Of a DNA stretch of 36,986 nucleotides, positions 19,339 to 28,801 are shown piece after piece. The notes below the pieces were generated by a model. That model did no database searches, was not told where the DNA came from, and saw only the letters and a list, made by a program, of their open reading frames with translations. The position numbers and the translations under genes were made by a program. How positions within the stretch are numbered: the stretch's first letter is position 1; each line of letters starts with the position of its first letter. Source of the DNA: Verrucomicrobiia bacterium (lineage in GTDB: Bacteria > Verrucomicrobiota > Verrucomicrobiia > Opitutales > Opitutaceae); assembly GCA_011525695.1 (NCBI GenBank), contig WYBX01000052.1, forward strand, positions 1-36,986. The letters run 5' to 3'.

Positions 19339-20658
19339 GTGCACGCAGATGACCGCACCGAGCCAATTTCTCTCACGCTGAATCGACGCGGATTTCTCAA
19401 AGGCAGCCTATCGTCGGTCGTCGCCTGCGCGGCGGCCGGCTTCCGCGGGAATCGCAGCGGGATGGCCGCCGCCGCTACTGTCACGGATTCGGAACTGAAG
19501 CCGCTGTCCGAAATGTCGGCACCGGGGTATCTCCAGTCGTATATCGATCCGGTATTCGGTTCCAAAATCACGCGGATAACCGGCGAGGCCGGCGATCCGA
19601 TCCAAGGCATCGATCGCATTCGTTGGCCGGAGATCGCACGACACGGATACTCGAAGCGACCGGCATGGAACGCGGATGGATCGCTCCTGCTTCTGGAACG
19701 TTGCGGGGGACTGGTTCTCGACGGCAATACCTACCGCCCCCTGTTCATTCCTGAGCGACCGGGAGACTGCCGCTGGCATCCAACCAAGCCGGATCGGATG
19801 GTCTTTGCCAGCGATCGTACCATCGGCACGTTCGATGTGCGCACGGGTGCGAAGGAGGTCATTGGCCGGTTCCCGGAGTACTCGCGGCTGCTCATCGGCC
19901 CAGGCGAGGGGAATCTGTCAGCGGATGGAAACCGCGTTGCCGTCGCCGGCATCCGCGACGGCCGGCTGGTTGGATTCGTCTACGACTTGCAGCGGCAGAT
20001 GCAATACTCCGACATCGATTTTTGCCGCGTTGGGCTGACCGTGAAATCTGACGGAGTTCCTGCATACATGGACTGGATTTCCATCTCGGCCGGAGGCGAG
20101 TTCGTCGTCATCAACGGGAGAATGGACGCTCCGGTGGACAACGGTCGGGAAGGCCTGGACCGGACGCTCGTGTTGAATCTGAAGGGGCAGCCGGTGACGG
20201 AGATGTGGACGGAGTATGGCCGACCCAGTCACTATGACATGACCGTGGACGAGGCCGGGGATGAAGTAGCGGTGGGTGTTTCCAAGAGCCGGCCCGACCA
20301 AGGTCGCGTTATCAAACGGCGGCTGCGAGACGGGCAGGTTACGGTCCTGACGCCCGGTGGGTACGCCAGCCATATATCCACCCGGAATACGCAGCGACCC
20401 GGATGGGCCTACGTCACGTATCAGGCTCGCGGAGAGCGCGGTCCCTATCGGGATGAAATCGTTGCGGTGAGGTTGGACGGCAGCATGAGGGTCGAGCGAC
20501 TGGCGCACTTGCATACCAGAAAAACCGATTACGTGACGGAAGCCCATGGCGTACCGTCCCCCGACGGTCGCAAGGCGTTATGGGCGACCAATTGGGGCTC
20601 ACCGACCAGCCGTCCGATTAGCGCCTGCGTCCTGGAGGTCCAAGGACATGATCGATAA
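19339..20658 (+). CDS. Tat-exported beta-propeller-like protein, function unknown
   Basis: 439 residues from a GTG at 19339. A twin-arginine signal is clear (LNRRGFLKGSLSSVVACAAA), so the protein is probably exported folded. The mature part opens with YLQSYIDPVFGSKITRITGE, a motif I associate with WD40/PD40-type propeller proteins related to oligogalacturonate lyase-like propellers. Repeated W-x-x-D-G / S-x-D-G blades follow (RPAWNADGSLLLLE, CRWHPTKPDRMVFAS, NLSADGNRVAVAG, HGVPSPDGRKALWA). It ends with a W-G-S-P strand. No catalytic residues can be assigned with confidence. GTG is preferred since no ATG lies upstream of the Tat motif. It is the second gene of unit C, 13 bp after the receptor's restored stop and 81 bp before the DUF4838 gene. 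Confidence 0.8.
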   Translation: MHADDRTEPISLTLNRRGFLKGSLSSVVACAAAGFRGNRSGMAAAATVTDSELKPLSEMSAPGYLQSYIDPVFGSKITRITGEAGDPIQGIDRIRWPEIARHGYSKRPAWNADGSLLLLERCGGLVLDGNTYRPLFIPERPGDCRWHPTKPDRMVFASDRTIGTFDVRTGAKEVIGRFPEYSRLLIGPGEGNLSADGNRVAVAGIRDGRLVGFVYDLQRQMQYSDIDFCRVGLTVKSDGVPAYMDWISISAGGEFVVINGRMDAPVDNGREGLDRTLVLNLKGQPVTEMWTEYGRPSHYDMTVDEAGDEVAVGVSKSRPDQGRVIKRRLRDGQVTVLTPGGYASHISTRNTQRPGWAYVTYQARGERGPYRDEIVAVRLDGSMRVERLAHLHTRKTDYVTEAHGVPSPDGRKALWATNWGSPTSRPISACVLEVQGHDR

Positions 20659-20739
20659 ATTCCTCCCGGTGAGAATACACTTGTGCGAGGCGGCCACGGC
20701 TCCATTAGCGCTTTCGATGCTCACGTCGACGTTTGATCT

Positions 20740-22713
20740 ATGAGGAGTCCCTGCATCATTGCTGCGCTCCTGGTGTTGGCGTCGTGGGGCGCTCCCATCC
20801 GCGCCGCCATCGTGGTCGAGAACCACACGGCGCGAGCAGTAATCGTGGTCCCCGCGGCCGAAGCAGCCGGCGACGCACAGGCTCGAATGGCGGCCCAATC
20901 GGTCGCCGACGCGGCAGCGGAGCTGCGCACCTACATCGCAAAATCCACGGGCGCCACCCTGCCCATTGTGCCAGAAAATCTCCTGCAGGAAGAGCCCGCC
21001 ACTGCCGCGACTCTTTTCGTCGGCCCGTGCCAGGCCACATCGAAGTCGATCAACACGGACGGCCTGCAGCCGGAGGGATTCATGATCAAGGTAGCCGGCG
21101 CGCGCGTCTATATCGTCGGCAATGATCGTACGAAAGAAGGGCTCGCCGTGCAGGGCACCGCCTACGGTTGCTTTGCCTTTCTCGAGAAATTCCTCGGCGT
21201 GCGCTGGCTCATGCCCGGCGAACTGGGAGAAGTCGTGCCGACGCGGGCAACGCTCGTTCTCGACGACGCTGAACTCCGCGAGGAGCCGCTGCTCTGGCAG
21301 CGCAAGCTGCGCGACACGGCATTGCCCGGGCAGAAGGACCGGGTCGCAAAAATTGTCCAGGAATGGGGCGTCTCGATTCCCCAATGGGAAAAGATGTTCG
21401 CGGCGAACATCACATCGCCATGGTTTCGCCGCCAACGGCTGGGCAGCCGGGTGAAAGTCGTCTATGGCCACGCCTACGGCGGCTGGTGGGATCGTTACCA
21501 CGAGAAATATCCGGAGATTTTTGCCCTGCAGCCCGACGGTACGCGCAACACCGGCGGCTATCGCGAAAAGCTCTGTGTTTCGAACCCAACGCTCTGGACA
21601 CTCGTGGCGCAGGAGAAAATCCGCGAGCTGAAAGCCAATCCATTTCTTTCGGCGGCCTCGATTTCGCCGAACGACGGCGGCGGCAGTGAGCATTGCTCGT
21701 GCGCGCAATGCCGGGCGTGGGACGCAAAGACCGTCGTCAAGACGGTCGACGACGATCCCGATGCCATCCGCGACACGCCGCAGCCAAGCCTCACCGACCG
21801 GCACTTTCGGTTCTACAATGAAGTCGCGAAACTCGTCGCGAAGGAGGTGCCGGATCGTTTCCTCGGGTGTTACGCGTATTCGATCTACCGCGTGCCGCCG
21901 GTTGAACTCGATGAGCTCGAGAAGAATCTCATCGTCGGGTTTGTCGGTTTCAATTCCTACTTGAGCGATCGTGTGCGCACGCAGGATCGGCAATATTGGA
22001 CCGAGTGGAGCCGTCGTTCCCAGCAACTCTTCGTCCGGCCAAATCTTTTCTGTTTCGGCATGGGGCTGCCGGTGAATTACGTGCGCAAGCTGGCGTCCGA
22101 TCTGCGCTTCATGGCCGCCAATGGCATGCGCGCCGCGGACTACGATGGGCTCAGCGGCAATTGGGGCACGGAAGGCTTGAATTATTACGCCGCTGCCCGG
22201 CTGCTCTGGAACCCCGATGCGGATCCCGCCGCGATCATCGACGACTACTGCGCGGCGGCCTACGGTCAGGGGGCGCCGGCGATGAAGCAATATTACGCGC
22301 GCCTGGAAAAATTCACCGACCAGATTGCCGCGGAAGACAAATACCAGGGTGACACCACCCTCAACGTGAGGGTAAACGGAAGCACACTCGCCGGCTACTA
22401 TTCCGATTCGTTGCTCGATGAGCTGCGTGCCATGACCGACAACGCGCGAGCCGCAATCGGAAGTTCGGATCCGCGGGCGAGCGCGCGCGTGGACCTCGTG
22501 CGTGCCGGACTCGATTACGTGCCGCACGTGCGAAACCTCATTCTCGCCGCCGCTGCGGTGCGTGAAGGCCGGAGCACCGAAGCAACGTTCAAGACGATTC
22601 TCGCGAACGAGAATGCGTATTTCGCCACGATGGCGCTGAGCTGGTCGGTTTCCGTGGGCCACAACTATCACTATATCCGCGGCACGTTGCGCCTAAAACC
22701 CGTCACGCAATGA
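20740..22713 (+). CDS. DUF4838 protein (carbohydrate-associated, exported)
   Basis: 657 residues with a signal peptide (IIAALLVLASWGAPIRA). The N-terminal ~170 residues resemble the alpha/beta N-terminal domain next to catalytic domains in GH20 and GH67 enzymes (ASYVADAAAEL-type helix, YGCFAFLEKFLGVRWLMPGE). The DUF4838 core follows, with VVYGHAYGGWWDRYHEKYPE, a Cys cluster HCSCAQCRAW that may bind a metal, and SGNWGTEGLNYYAAARLLWN. No experimental function is known to me; a glycoside hydrolase role is inferred from fold and context. It is the last gene of unit C and complete, unlike its paralogue at the left edge, which also sits next to a TBDT (pseudogene). TBDT plus DUF4838 thus occurs twice here. 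It converges with the sulfatase at 22872. Confidence 0.85.
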   Translation: MRSPCIIAALLVLASWGAPIRAAIVVENHTARAVIVVPAAEAAGDAQARMAAQSVADAAAELRTYIAKSTGATLPIVPENLLQEEPATAATLFVGPCQATSKSINTDGLQPEGFMIKVAGARVYIVGNDRTKEGLAVQGTAYGCFAFLEKFLGVRWLMPGELGEVVPTRATLVLDDAELREEPLLWQRKLRDTALPGQKDRVAKIVQEWGVSIPQWEKMFAANITSPWFRRQRLGSRVKVVYGHAYGGWWDRYHEKYPEIFALQPDGTRNTGGYREKLCVSNPTLWTLVAQEKIRELKANPFLSAASISPNDGGGSEHCSCAQCRAWDAKTVVKTVDDDPDAIRDTPQPSLTDRHFRFYNEVAKLVAKEVPDRFLGCYAYSIYRVPPVELDELEKNLIVGFVGFNSYLSDRVRTQDRQYWTEWSRRSQQLFVRPNLFCFGMGLPVNYVRKLASDLRFMAANGMRAADYDGLSGNWGTEGLNYYAAARLLWNPDADPAAIIDDYCAAAYGQGAPAMKQYYARLEKFTDQIAAEDKYQGDTTLNVRVNGSTLAGYYSDSLLDELRAMTDNARAAIGSSDPRASARVDLVRAGLDYVPHVRNLILAAAAVREGRSTEATFKTILANENAYFATMALSWSVSVGHNYHYIRGTLRLKPVTQ

Positions 22714-22866
22714 GTCTTGCCGATCGGCTGCGGAGCGGAACCGCTCGGTATACGCCGTGCCCCTTCCTCCGGATCGCAATCGTGACCGGATCTCCTGCCG
22801 GCAGCTTTCGAAGCTCCGCGACGGTCGTCAGCACAGGAATGATTCCGCGGCCCGCAATTCGAAGAT
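22703..22866 (-). pseudogene. Possible PDZ-domain tail (gene remnant)
   Basis: Between the convergent DUF4838 and sulfatase genes the minus strand has a protein-like frame ending at TGA 22703-22705: AYLRIAGRGIIPVLTTVAEL, then RKLPAGDPVTIAIRRKG. This fits the second half of a PDZ domain (ILRIxG...DL...LPAGxPVTVxIRRxG). No start or upstream part is present; the frame runs into the sulfatase end. Likely a leftover of a deleted gene; the assignment rests on pattern only. Confidence 0.35.
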
Positions 22867-22871
22867 ACGCC

Positions 22872-24416
<1,545 letters not shown>

Positions 24417-24840
24417 GGTTCAATCTGGGATGAAGTGAGCGACGAGTGCTTTGAACACGCGGGTCGCAACGAGGCGATTACAATTCGAACGTCGGGGTCA
24501 CGACGAATGGTCGCAGTTCACGGTGGCTCGGAGCGGAGGGTAAGGAAGCTTCTGCAGGGACGCTGGTCGGCTCAGCGGGTTGTTGGATCGGCGAGGTGGG
24601 ATCGTGAACAAACGGGACCTTAAGCCGGAAGGAACATTCCAAAATGATCGTTACGCGAGGAAGTGTTGTTCCGTCGTTCGCGCAACGACACCCGACGGCT
24701 GGCGGCATTCGTGGCCGGCCGAAAACACGAAAATTCCGGCCATTCCTGTAACGGAAACACCGGGGGACAGCGACGTCCGATTATCCTTCCTGGTGGCTCA
24801 CCGTCTTGCACGCTCCCGTTCGGCAACGCACCCGGCATCT
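24417..24840. other. Gene-poor stretch with possible gene debris
   Basis: This would hold the promoter region of the minus-strand sulfatase; no clear promoter is recognised. On the minus strand a frame ending at 24478 closes with LRPFVVTPTFEL, which resembles an outer-membrane barrel C-terminus, but the preceding residues (Pro/Ser-rich) do not support a receptor. I make no gene call here. Confidence 0.3.
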
Positions 24841-24984
24841 CCGGCCAGCCGCGGCGTTATTCACGCGCGCGGTCCCATCCAGCAGTTCGGCGTGAGCGCG
24901 AACCGCCTCGTCGCTGAGAACGGCTACACGGAACTCAACGCCTTCGCGCGCTATGAAACGCGGATTGCGGATCGCAAGGTGTGA
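24841..24984 (+). pseudogene. Possible TonB-dependent receptor tail fragment
   Basis: The plus frame ending at 24982-24984 reads NGYTELNAFARYETRIADRK V. This resembles the penultimate barrel strands of TonB receptors (compare YFDAFASYQTRLFGDKV in the receptor at 1168-4230), with strong G/C third positions. It stops where the DUF1552 remnant begins, so the two are joined pieces of different genes. Short; assignment tentative. Confidence 0.35.
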
Positions 24985-25793
24985 TGCTCCCCAGCGATTT
25001 CAAACCCTCCGAAGTGTTCCGCCGGCTGTTCATCAACGGCACGGCCGACGAGGTGGCGGAACAAACGCGCCGGCTCGGTGAAGGCCGCAGTATCATGGAT
25101 CTCATGGGCGACGAGGCACGTCGTCTTCAGCGTCAGGTCGGCAAACGCGATGGCGAGCGACTCGACGAATATTTCACCACGGTTCGCGAAGTAGAGCAGC
25201 GCCTGCACAAATCACAGGAATGGGCCAAGAAACCAAAGCCCAATGTAAACGCCAAGGTACCGGTCGACATACCTGGAACGTCGGATTTCGCGGGTCAGAC
25301 CCGACTGATGTTCGATCTGATGCAGCTCGCGCTGGAGAACGACTCGACCCGTGTAATCACGTTCCGCATACAAGGCCAGCAGAGCGTGCCTCTTGTCGCC
25401 GGAGTCAATCAGGGCTGGCACAATCTTTCCCACCACGGGAAAGACCCGGAGAAGCTCGATCAACTGCGCAAGATCGAACTCGAGCAAATGCGTCTCTTCG
25501 CCGGATTTGTCGCGAAGCTCAAAGCCACCAAAGAAGGCGGCGGCACGCTGCTCGACCACACGTCAGTCCTATACGGATCGAACATGGGTAACGCCTCCAG
25601 CCACGAAACCACCAACCTCCCAGTCATCGTTGCAGGCGGTGGTTTCAAGCACGGCCAGTACCTCGCCTACGACATTGAGAACAACGCCCCGTTGCCGAAT
25701 CTCTTCGTGGCGCTCGCGCGCAAACAAGGCCTCGACGTGCAGAAATTCGCCTCCAGCAAAGCGACGACCCTGCCGGGCTTCGACGGCGTCTAA
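24984..25793 (+). pseudogene. DUF1552 protein, N-terminally truncated
   Basis: About 270 codons match the C-terminal two thirds of DUF1552 proteins. Visible blocks are PSEVFRRLF, GRSIMDLMGDEARRLQRQVG, RLDEYFTTVREVEQRL, QGWHNLSHHGKDPEKLDQL and LYGSNMGNASSHETTNLPVI. Full-length members are roughly 430-450 residues with a Tat signal, and are typically encoded beside a multi-domain DUF1587/1592-type cytochrome protein in Planctomycetota and Verrucomicrobiota. Here the Tat signal and first ~160 residues are missing, and no cytochrome partner is present. The frame begins at the junction with a TBDT-like tail. The surviving part is undamaged, so the deletion may be recent. Function of the family is unknown; an exported product is unlikely from this remnant. 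Confidence 0.75.
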
Positions 25794-25955
25794 CGAGCCG
25801 CGGCGCTTCAACCGAGGCGCCGCGATCAGGACCAGCACCGCATCACGGGAACGGGATCACGCTTGGTGTCTGCAGGCGGTTCTGAGCATCTTGCATCTAT
25901 ATAAGGGCGCGGGCCTGCGCATGCCTTACTTAGGCGCCGGCTCTGATTAACGTCG

Positions 25956-25962
25956 CCTATTC
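25956..25962. repeat. Target-site duplication, left copy (CCTATTC)
   Basis: CCTATTC directly precedes the left end of the IS and is repeated right after its right end (28737-28743). A 7-bp duplication is within the range reported for IS21-family elements. The pair fixes the exact insertion boundaries and shows simple insertion without later flanking deletion. Confidence 0.9.
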
Positions 25963-26018
25963 TGTCGGGGGACGGGGTAAAACCAGCCAGTCAGGGACGG
26001 GGCAAAACCAGCCACTTT
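25963..26018 (+). repeat. IS21 left terminal repeat
   Basis: It starts TGTCGGGGGACGGGGTAAAA and contains two tandem transposase-site-like units about 28 bp apart. It pairs with 28681-28736 with a few mismatches, including one A fewer in the first A-run of the right copy. IS21 ends usually carry such multiple repeats, to which the transposase binds. Confidence 0.88.
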
Positions 26019-26106
26019 TCGCGGGCAGGACGTCGGTATTGGTTAGGAGTCGGTGTGCAAGAGCAAATCGGCGCGGCGTGATGCTCGCGATTTGGTAGAG
26101 ACGGGA

Positions 26107-26199
26107 GCAAACGAGTTATTCATCAAGCTCCCGCAGCCCACAGGCCTTGCGCCGAAGGCTCGCTGTGGGCGCAGGGAGCTTTGTGAATAACTCGTTTGC
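26107..26199. repeat. 93-nt near-perfect hairpin inside the IS
   Basis: The outer arms GCAAACGAGTTATTCA / TGAATAACTCGTTTGC (16 bp) are followed inwards by AAGCTCCC/GGGAGCTT, GCCCACAG/CTGTGGGC and GCCTT/AAGGC around a 6-nt loop, separated only by 2-3-nt internal loops. It lies 53-145 nt beyond the istB stop, between that gene and the left IS end. It could stop transcription in either direction, though no U-tract follows. Alternatively it may be a small palindromic element nested in the IS or a structural site for transposition. Confidence 0.8.
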
Positions 26200-26251
26200 G
26201 GAGGCGGCGGCTCCGGGGGCTGGGGAGCGGGGCAAGGGGCCGGGGATGGAT

Positions 26252-27037
26252 TCATGACTTTGCGGCTGCGGCAGCGCGGTCGATGTTCGCAAAGGTGAGG
26301 CCGAGAGCGTCGGCACCGGCCCAGCGGCGGCTTTTGCCGACGAAGGGGATGATGTCGCAGTGGTGCAGGAGCCGGTCGAGGATGGCGGTGGCGACGGGGA
26401 TATCCTGGAGCAGCTTGCCCCAGTCTTCGAGCGGGCGGTTCGAGGTCAGCAGGATGGACTTCTTTTCATAGCGGCGCATCACGATCTCCAAAAGGTATTC
26501 GGCGGACGAGGGCGGCAGGCGCTTGCCCGCCCAGTCCTCGATGATGAGCAGATCGCATTTGAGGTACTCACGCAAAAGGCCCGGCTGTTCGCCGCTGGAC
26601 TCCGCCGTCATCAGCTCGTGGACCAAATCGAAGATCGACTTCCGCAGGACGCGGTAGCCGTGTTTGATCGCCTCGTAGCCGATGGATTGGGCCAGGTGGC
26701 TCTTGCCGAGTCCGGGCTGGCCAATGAACAGCGCGCAGCGGGCCTCGCGGATGAACTGGCAGGTCGCCAGGTCATAGATCTTTTTCTTCGGGATCTTCGG
26801 GTTAAACGCCCAATCAAAATCCTCGAGCGTCTTCGGGGTTTCGAAACCGGCGGCGCGGCTGCGCTTGGCGATCTGCCGTTGCTGGCGGATGTTCACTTCG
26901 TCCTGGCAGAGCAAGGACAGGAACTCGACGTGGGAAAGCCGGCTGGAGGCGGCTTCCTGCAGTCGGACTTCGAGCGTCGAGGCCAGACCGGACAGACGCA
27001 GTTGCTTGAGCGTGGGGAGGAGTTGGGCGTGGTTCAT
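26252..27037 (-). CDS. istB: IS21 helper ATPase IstB
   Basis: 261 residues. It is an AAA+ ATPase of the DnaC/IstB group that assembles on target DNA and activates the IstA transposase. Motifs seen are Walker A GQPGLGKSHLA (about 106-116), Walker B LLIIEDWAG, sensor region ILLTSNRPLEDWGKLLQD, and the final arginine-rich LLHHC-x-IIPFxGKSRR block. The N-terminal helical region (LLPTLKQLRLSGLASTLEVR) is typical and mediates contact with IstA. Length is normal for IstB (about 250-265). Its ATG at 27035-27037 overlaps the istA stop (ATGA), so translation is coupled. A longer open frame extends upstream to 27976 but is the shadow of istA; the overlap and family length favour 27037. Confidence 0.95.
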   Translation of the reverse strand: MNHAQLLPTLKQLRLSGLASTLEVRLQEAASSRLSHVEFLSLLCQDEVNIRQQRQIAKRSRAAGFETPKTLEDFDWAFNPKIPKKKIYDLATCQFIREARCALFIGQPGLGKSHLAQSIGYEAIKHGYRVLRKSIFDLVHELMTAESSGEQPGLLREYLKCDLLIIEDWAGKRLPPSSAEYLLEIVMRRYEKKSILLTSNRPLEDWGKLLQDIPVATAILDRLLHHCDIIPFVGKSRRWAGADALGLTFANIDRAAAAAKS

Positions 27038-28629
27038 GAAGGAAAGGGAATGCGATAGGCCGACATCTCGCGGATGAGCGGATGGGCCTCGAGGAAGTCG
27101 ACCTGCACCACGTTCGCCGGCTCGGCCAACGCGCGCCTGAGATCGCCGAGCGTCCAGCCCGCCCGCTGCAGGGCCTTGCCCGCCGCGCGGTCGAGGTCGG
27201 GGTGTAACACTTTGCGCCCAAGCGAGAGCAGCCCTTGCATGACGCGGATGGACTCGATGGGCCGATGCTGCTGCACCGCCGCGGCCCATGCGCCCGCGCT
27301 GGATCCGATTTGCTGGCAGCGATTGAGCAGGTAGCCCGTGCCATGATCGGCCAGCCGGCGTTTCAACGGATGGATATGCGCGTCGGCCGTGCTGGTCTTG
27401 CCGGGCTCGGCCCGCGGATGCACGACAATCGGCTCCATCTTCAGCGAGTAAATGCGCACCAACTTCGACTCCCCGCGCACCCACACTTCCTGGCGGGTGT
27501 ACTCCGGTGGCACCGAGTAGTACGCCTTCTCGTATTCGACGTGGCCGTCGAGGTGCACGCAGCGCTTGCCCTCGGTGAAGCTGGCAAACAGGTCCAGCGG
27601 CAGCGGCTTGAGTGCCGGTTTCTCCACCTCGAGAAAGTGTGCGCTCACGTGCCGGCGCGTTGTGCCGTGGACGCGCTTGTCGGCGACATTGTTCTCCCAG
27701 TCGGCGAGAAAGAGGTTCAGGGCCGCCAGGCTCCTGAAGATCCGCCCTTTGAGCGCCGTCTTCACATAGTCGATCCCGCGCTCCACTCTTCCCTTGTGCC
27801 GCGGTGTCATCGGCCTGGTCGGCAAAATCACCGTGCCGTAGTGCCGGGCGAACGAGGCCAGCTTCGGGTTGAGCTCGGGATCGTACCAGTCCGGATGCAG
27901 GACAGCCGCCTTCAGGTTGTCCGGCGCCGTCGTCACCGGGACCCCGCCAAAGTGGCGGTAGGCGTTTTCTAGGCAACGCAGGAACGTCTCGGTCTTCTGG
28001 TCGAACGTCGCTTCGCTATAGCTCTTGCGCGAGCAGCACAGGACTGCCCGGAAGACATGCGAGCGGCGCCGCCGGCCGTTCTCGTCGATAATCCACGGCC
28101 CGGCGCCGAAGTCGATCTGCACCTGCTCGCCAGCGGCAAACTCCATGCGCCGGAATGGAACGGGAGCCTCCTCCGCGAGCCGTCGCACATACCGCTTCAC
28201 CGAAGCATAACCGCCGGCAAACTGATGTTCCCGCACCAAATCCTCGTGGATGCGCCTGGCCGTGAGCCCCTGTTCCAGCCCGGCCTGGATTTGCTCCTTC
28301 CACGCCACACACAGACTCACGTTGGTCCGGATGGCCTCTGCGGCCGTCGTCACCGCGGCCTCTTCCCCGGTGGACGGGGTGGCTGGTTTTGAATCGACCG
28401 CCGGCTCATTCCCGGGGGACGGGGTGGCTGGTTTTGAATCGGCAACGCTCCCCATCGCCTCACCGGTCCCGGTGGATGGGGTGGCTGGTTTTGGCGCCGC
28501 CTCCTCCCGGATATACGCGTTGACCGCCCCGCGGTCGTGGCCGAGCTCGCGAGCAATCCGCCGGGCGGACCAGCCTCCTTTCCACAGACTTATGATTGTA
28601 TCGCGCTGATGCACTTTGAGTCGATTCAT
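27034..28629 (-). CDS. istA: IS21 transposase IstA
   Basis: 531 residues, DDE transposase of the IS21 family. It has an N-terminal helix-turn-helix (IISLWKGGWSARRIARELGH, then DRGAVNAYI), a second DNA-binding region (RRIHEDLVREHQFAGGYASV), and a retroviral-integrase-type core with VQIDFGAGPW (first Asp), TAPDNLKAAV (second Asp) and RHKGRVERGIDYVK (Glu). The C-terminal beta domain (HVEYEKAYYSVPPEYTRQEV) is intact. Unusual for the family is an insert of about 45 residues after the first HTH, carrying three copies of a KPATPS peptide; the DNA there repeats modules of the IS ends. The gene lies just inside the right end and precedes istB with an ATGA overlap. Confidence 0.94.
   Translation of the reverse strand: MNRLKVHQRDTIISLWKGGWSARRIARELGHDRGAVNAYIREEAAPKPATPSTGTGEAMGSVADSKPATPSPGNEPAVDSKPATPSTGEEAAVTTAAEAIRTNVSLCVAWKEQIQAGLEQGLTARRIHEDLVREHQFAGGYASVKRYVRRLAEEAPVPFRRMEFAAGEQVQIDFGAGPWIIDENGRRRRSHVFRAVLCCSRKSYSEATFDQKTETFLRCLENAYRHFGGVPVTTAPDNLKAAVLHPDWYDPELNPKLASFARHYGTVILPTRPMTPRHKGRVERGIDYVKTALKGRIFRSLAALNLFLADWENNVADKRVHGTTRRHVSAHFLEVEKPALKPLPLDLFASFTEGKRCVHLDGHVEYEKAYYSVPPEYTRQEVWVRGESKLVRIYSLKMEPIVVHPRAEPGKTSTADAHIHPLKRRLADHGTGYLLNRCQQIGSSAGAWAAAVQQHRPIESIRVMQGLLSLGRKVLHPDLDRAAGKALQRAGWTLGDLRRALAEPANVVQVDFLEAHPLIREMSAYRIPFPS
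28366..28498. repeat. Three in-frame 31-bp repeats within istA
   Basis: The copies start at 28366, 28411 and 28468 (spacings 45 and 57 bp, both multiples of three). Each contains GGACGGGGTGGCTGGTTTTG or a one-base variant. On the minus strand they encode KPATPS inside the istA linker. The halves GGACGGGGT and GTGGCTGGTTTTG also occur in the IS ends, but there the second half is inverted relative to the first. Confidence 0.85.
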
Positions 28630-28680
28630 TCGCGTCCGTTGTGCGGCTTCCGCCGCTCAATCCGCGATTCAATCCCGCTC

Positions 28681-28736
28681 AAAGTGGCTGGTTTTGACCC
28701 CGTCCCTGACTGGCTGGTTTACCCCGTCCCCTGACA
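28681..28736 (-). repeat. IS21 right terminal repeat
   Basis: The inverted counterpart of the left end, ending CCCCTGACA, with the same two internal units (GTGGCTGGTTTTGACCCCGT, then CTGGTTTACCCCGTCCC). It borders the right target duplication. Confidence 0.88.
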
Positions 28737-28743
28737 CCTATTC
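28737..28743. repeat. Target-site duplication, right copy (CCTATTC)
   Basis: Identical to 25956-25962, directly after the IS right end. Removing the IS and one copy restores a continuous intergenic region between the DUF1552 remnant and the next TBDT. Confidence 0.9.
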
Positions 28744-28801
28744 ATTTTCCGAGTATCTCCTGTCACGTTTCGTCTGTTCCTGCGGGATGTTAGCGCCCCG
28801 C

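Larger units (their letters stand above)
25963..28736 (-). mobile_element. IS21-family insertion sequence, complete, 2774 bp
   Basis: The ends are TG...CA with imperfect terminal inverted repeats of about 56 bp (25963-26018 and 28681-28736). Each contains two copies of a unit joining GGGACGGGGT to AAAACCAGCCA. Inside are istA (transposase) and istB (ATPase helper) on the minus strand, overlapping by ATGA. A 7-bp target duplication flanks it. It sits 59 bp upstream of the TBDT start at 28802, probably separating that gene from its promoter. No inactivating mutation is visible, so it may be mobile. The interval between istB and the left end carries a 93-nt hairpin. IS21-type organisation is certain; the exact subfamily needs comparison with a reference collection. 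Confidence 0.93.

Noticed and set aside
20599..22671. Minus-strand open frame of 690 codons opposite the DUF4838 gene
   Set aside because: Very long, but third-codon bias and motifs belong to the plus-strand gene; the antisense product is low in recognisable structure.
27235..27972. Plus-strand frame opposite istA
   Set aside because: Shadow of the transposase gene.
27038..27976. N-terminal extension of istB over istA
   Set aside because: Residues there are Arg/Ala/Gly-rich shadow of istA; the ATGA overlap and the normal IstB length support 27037.
28366..28498. Short regular repeats considered as a CRISPR array
   Set aside because: Only three copies with unequal spacing, inside an intact coding frame, and related to the IS ends.
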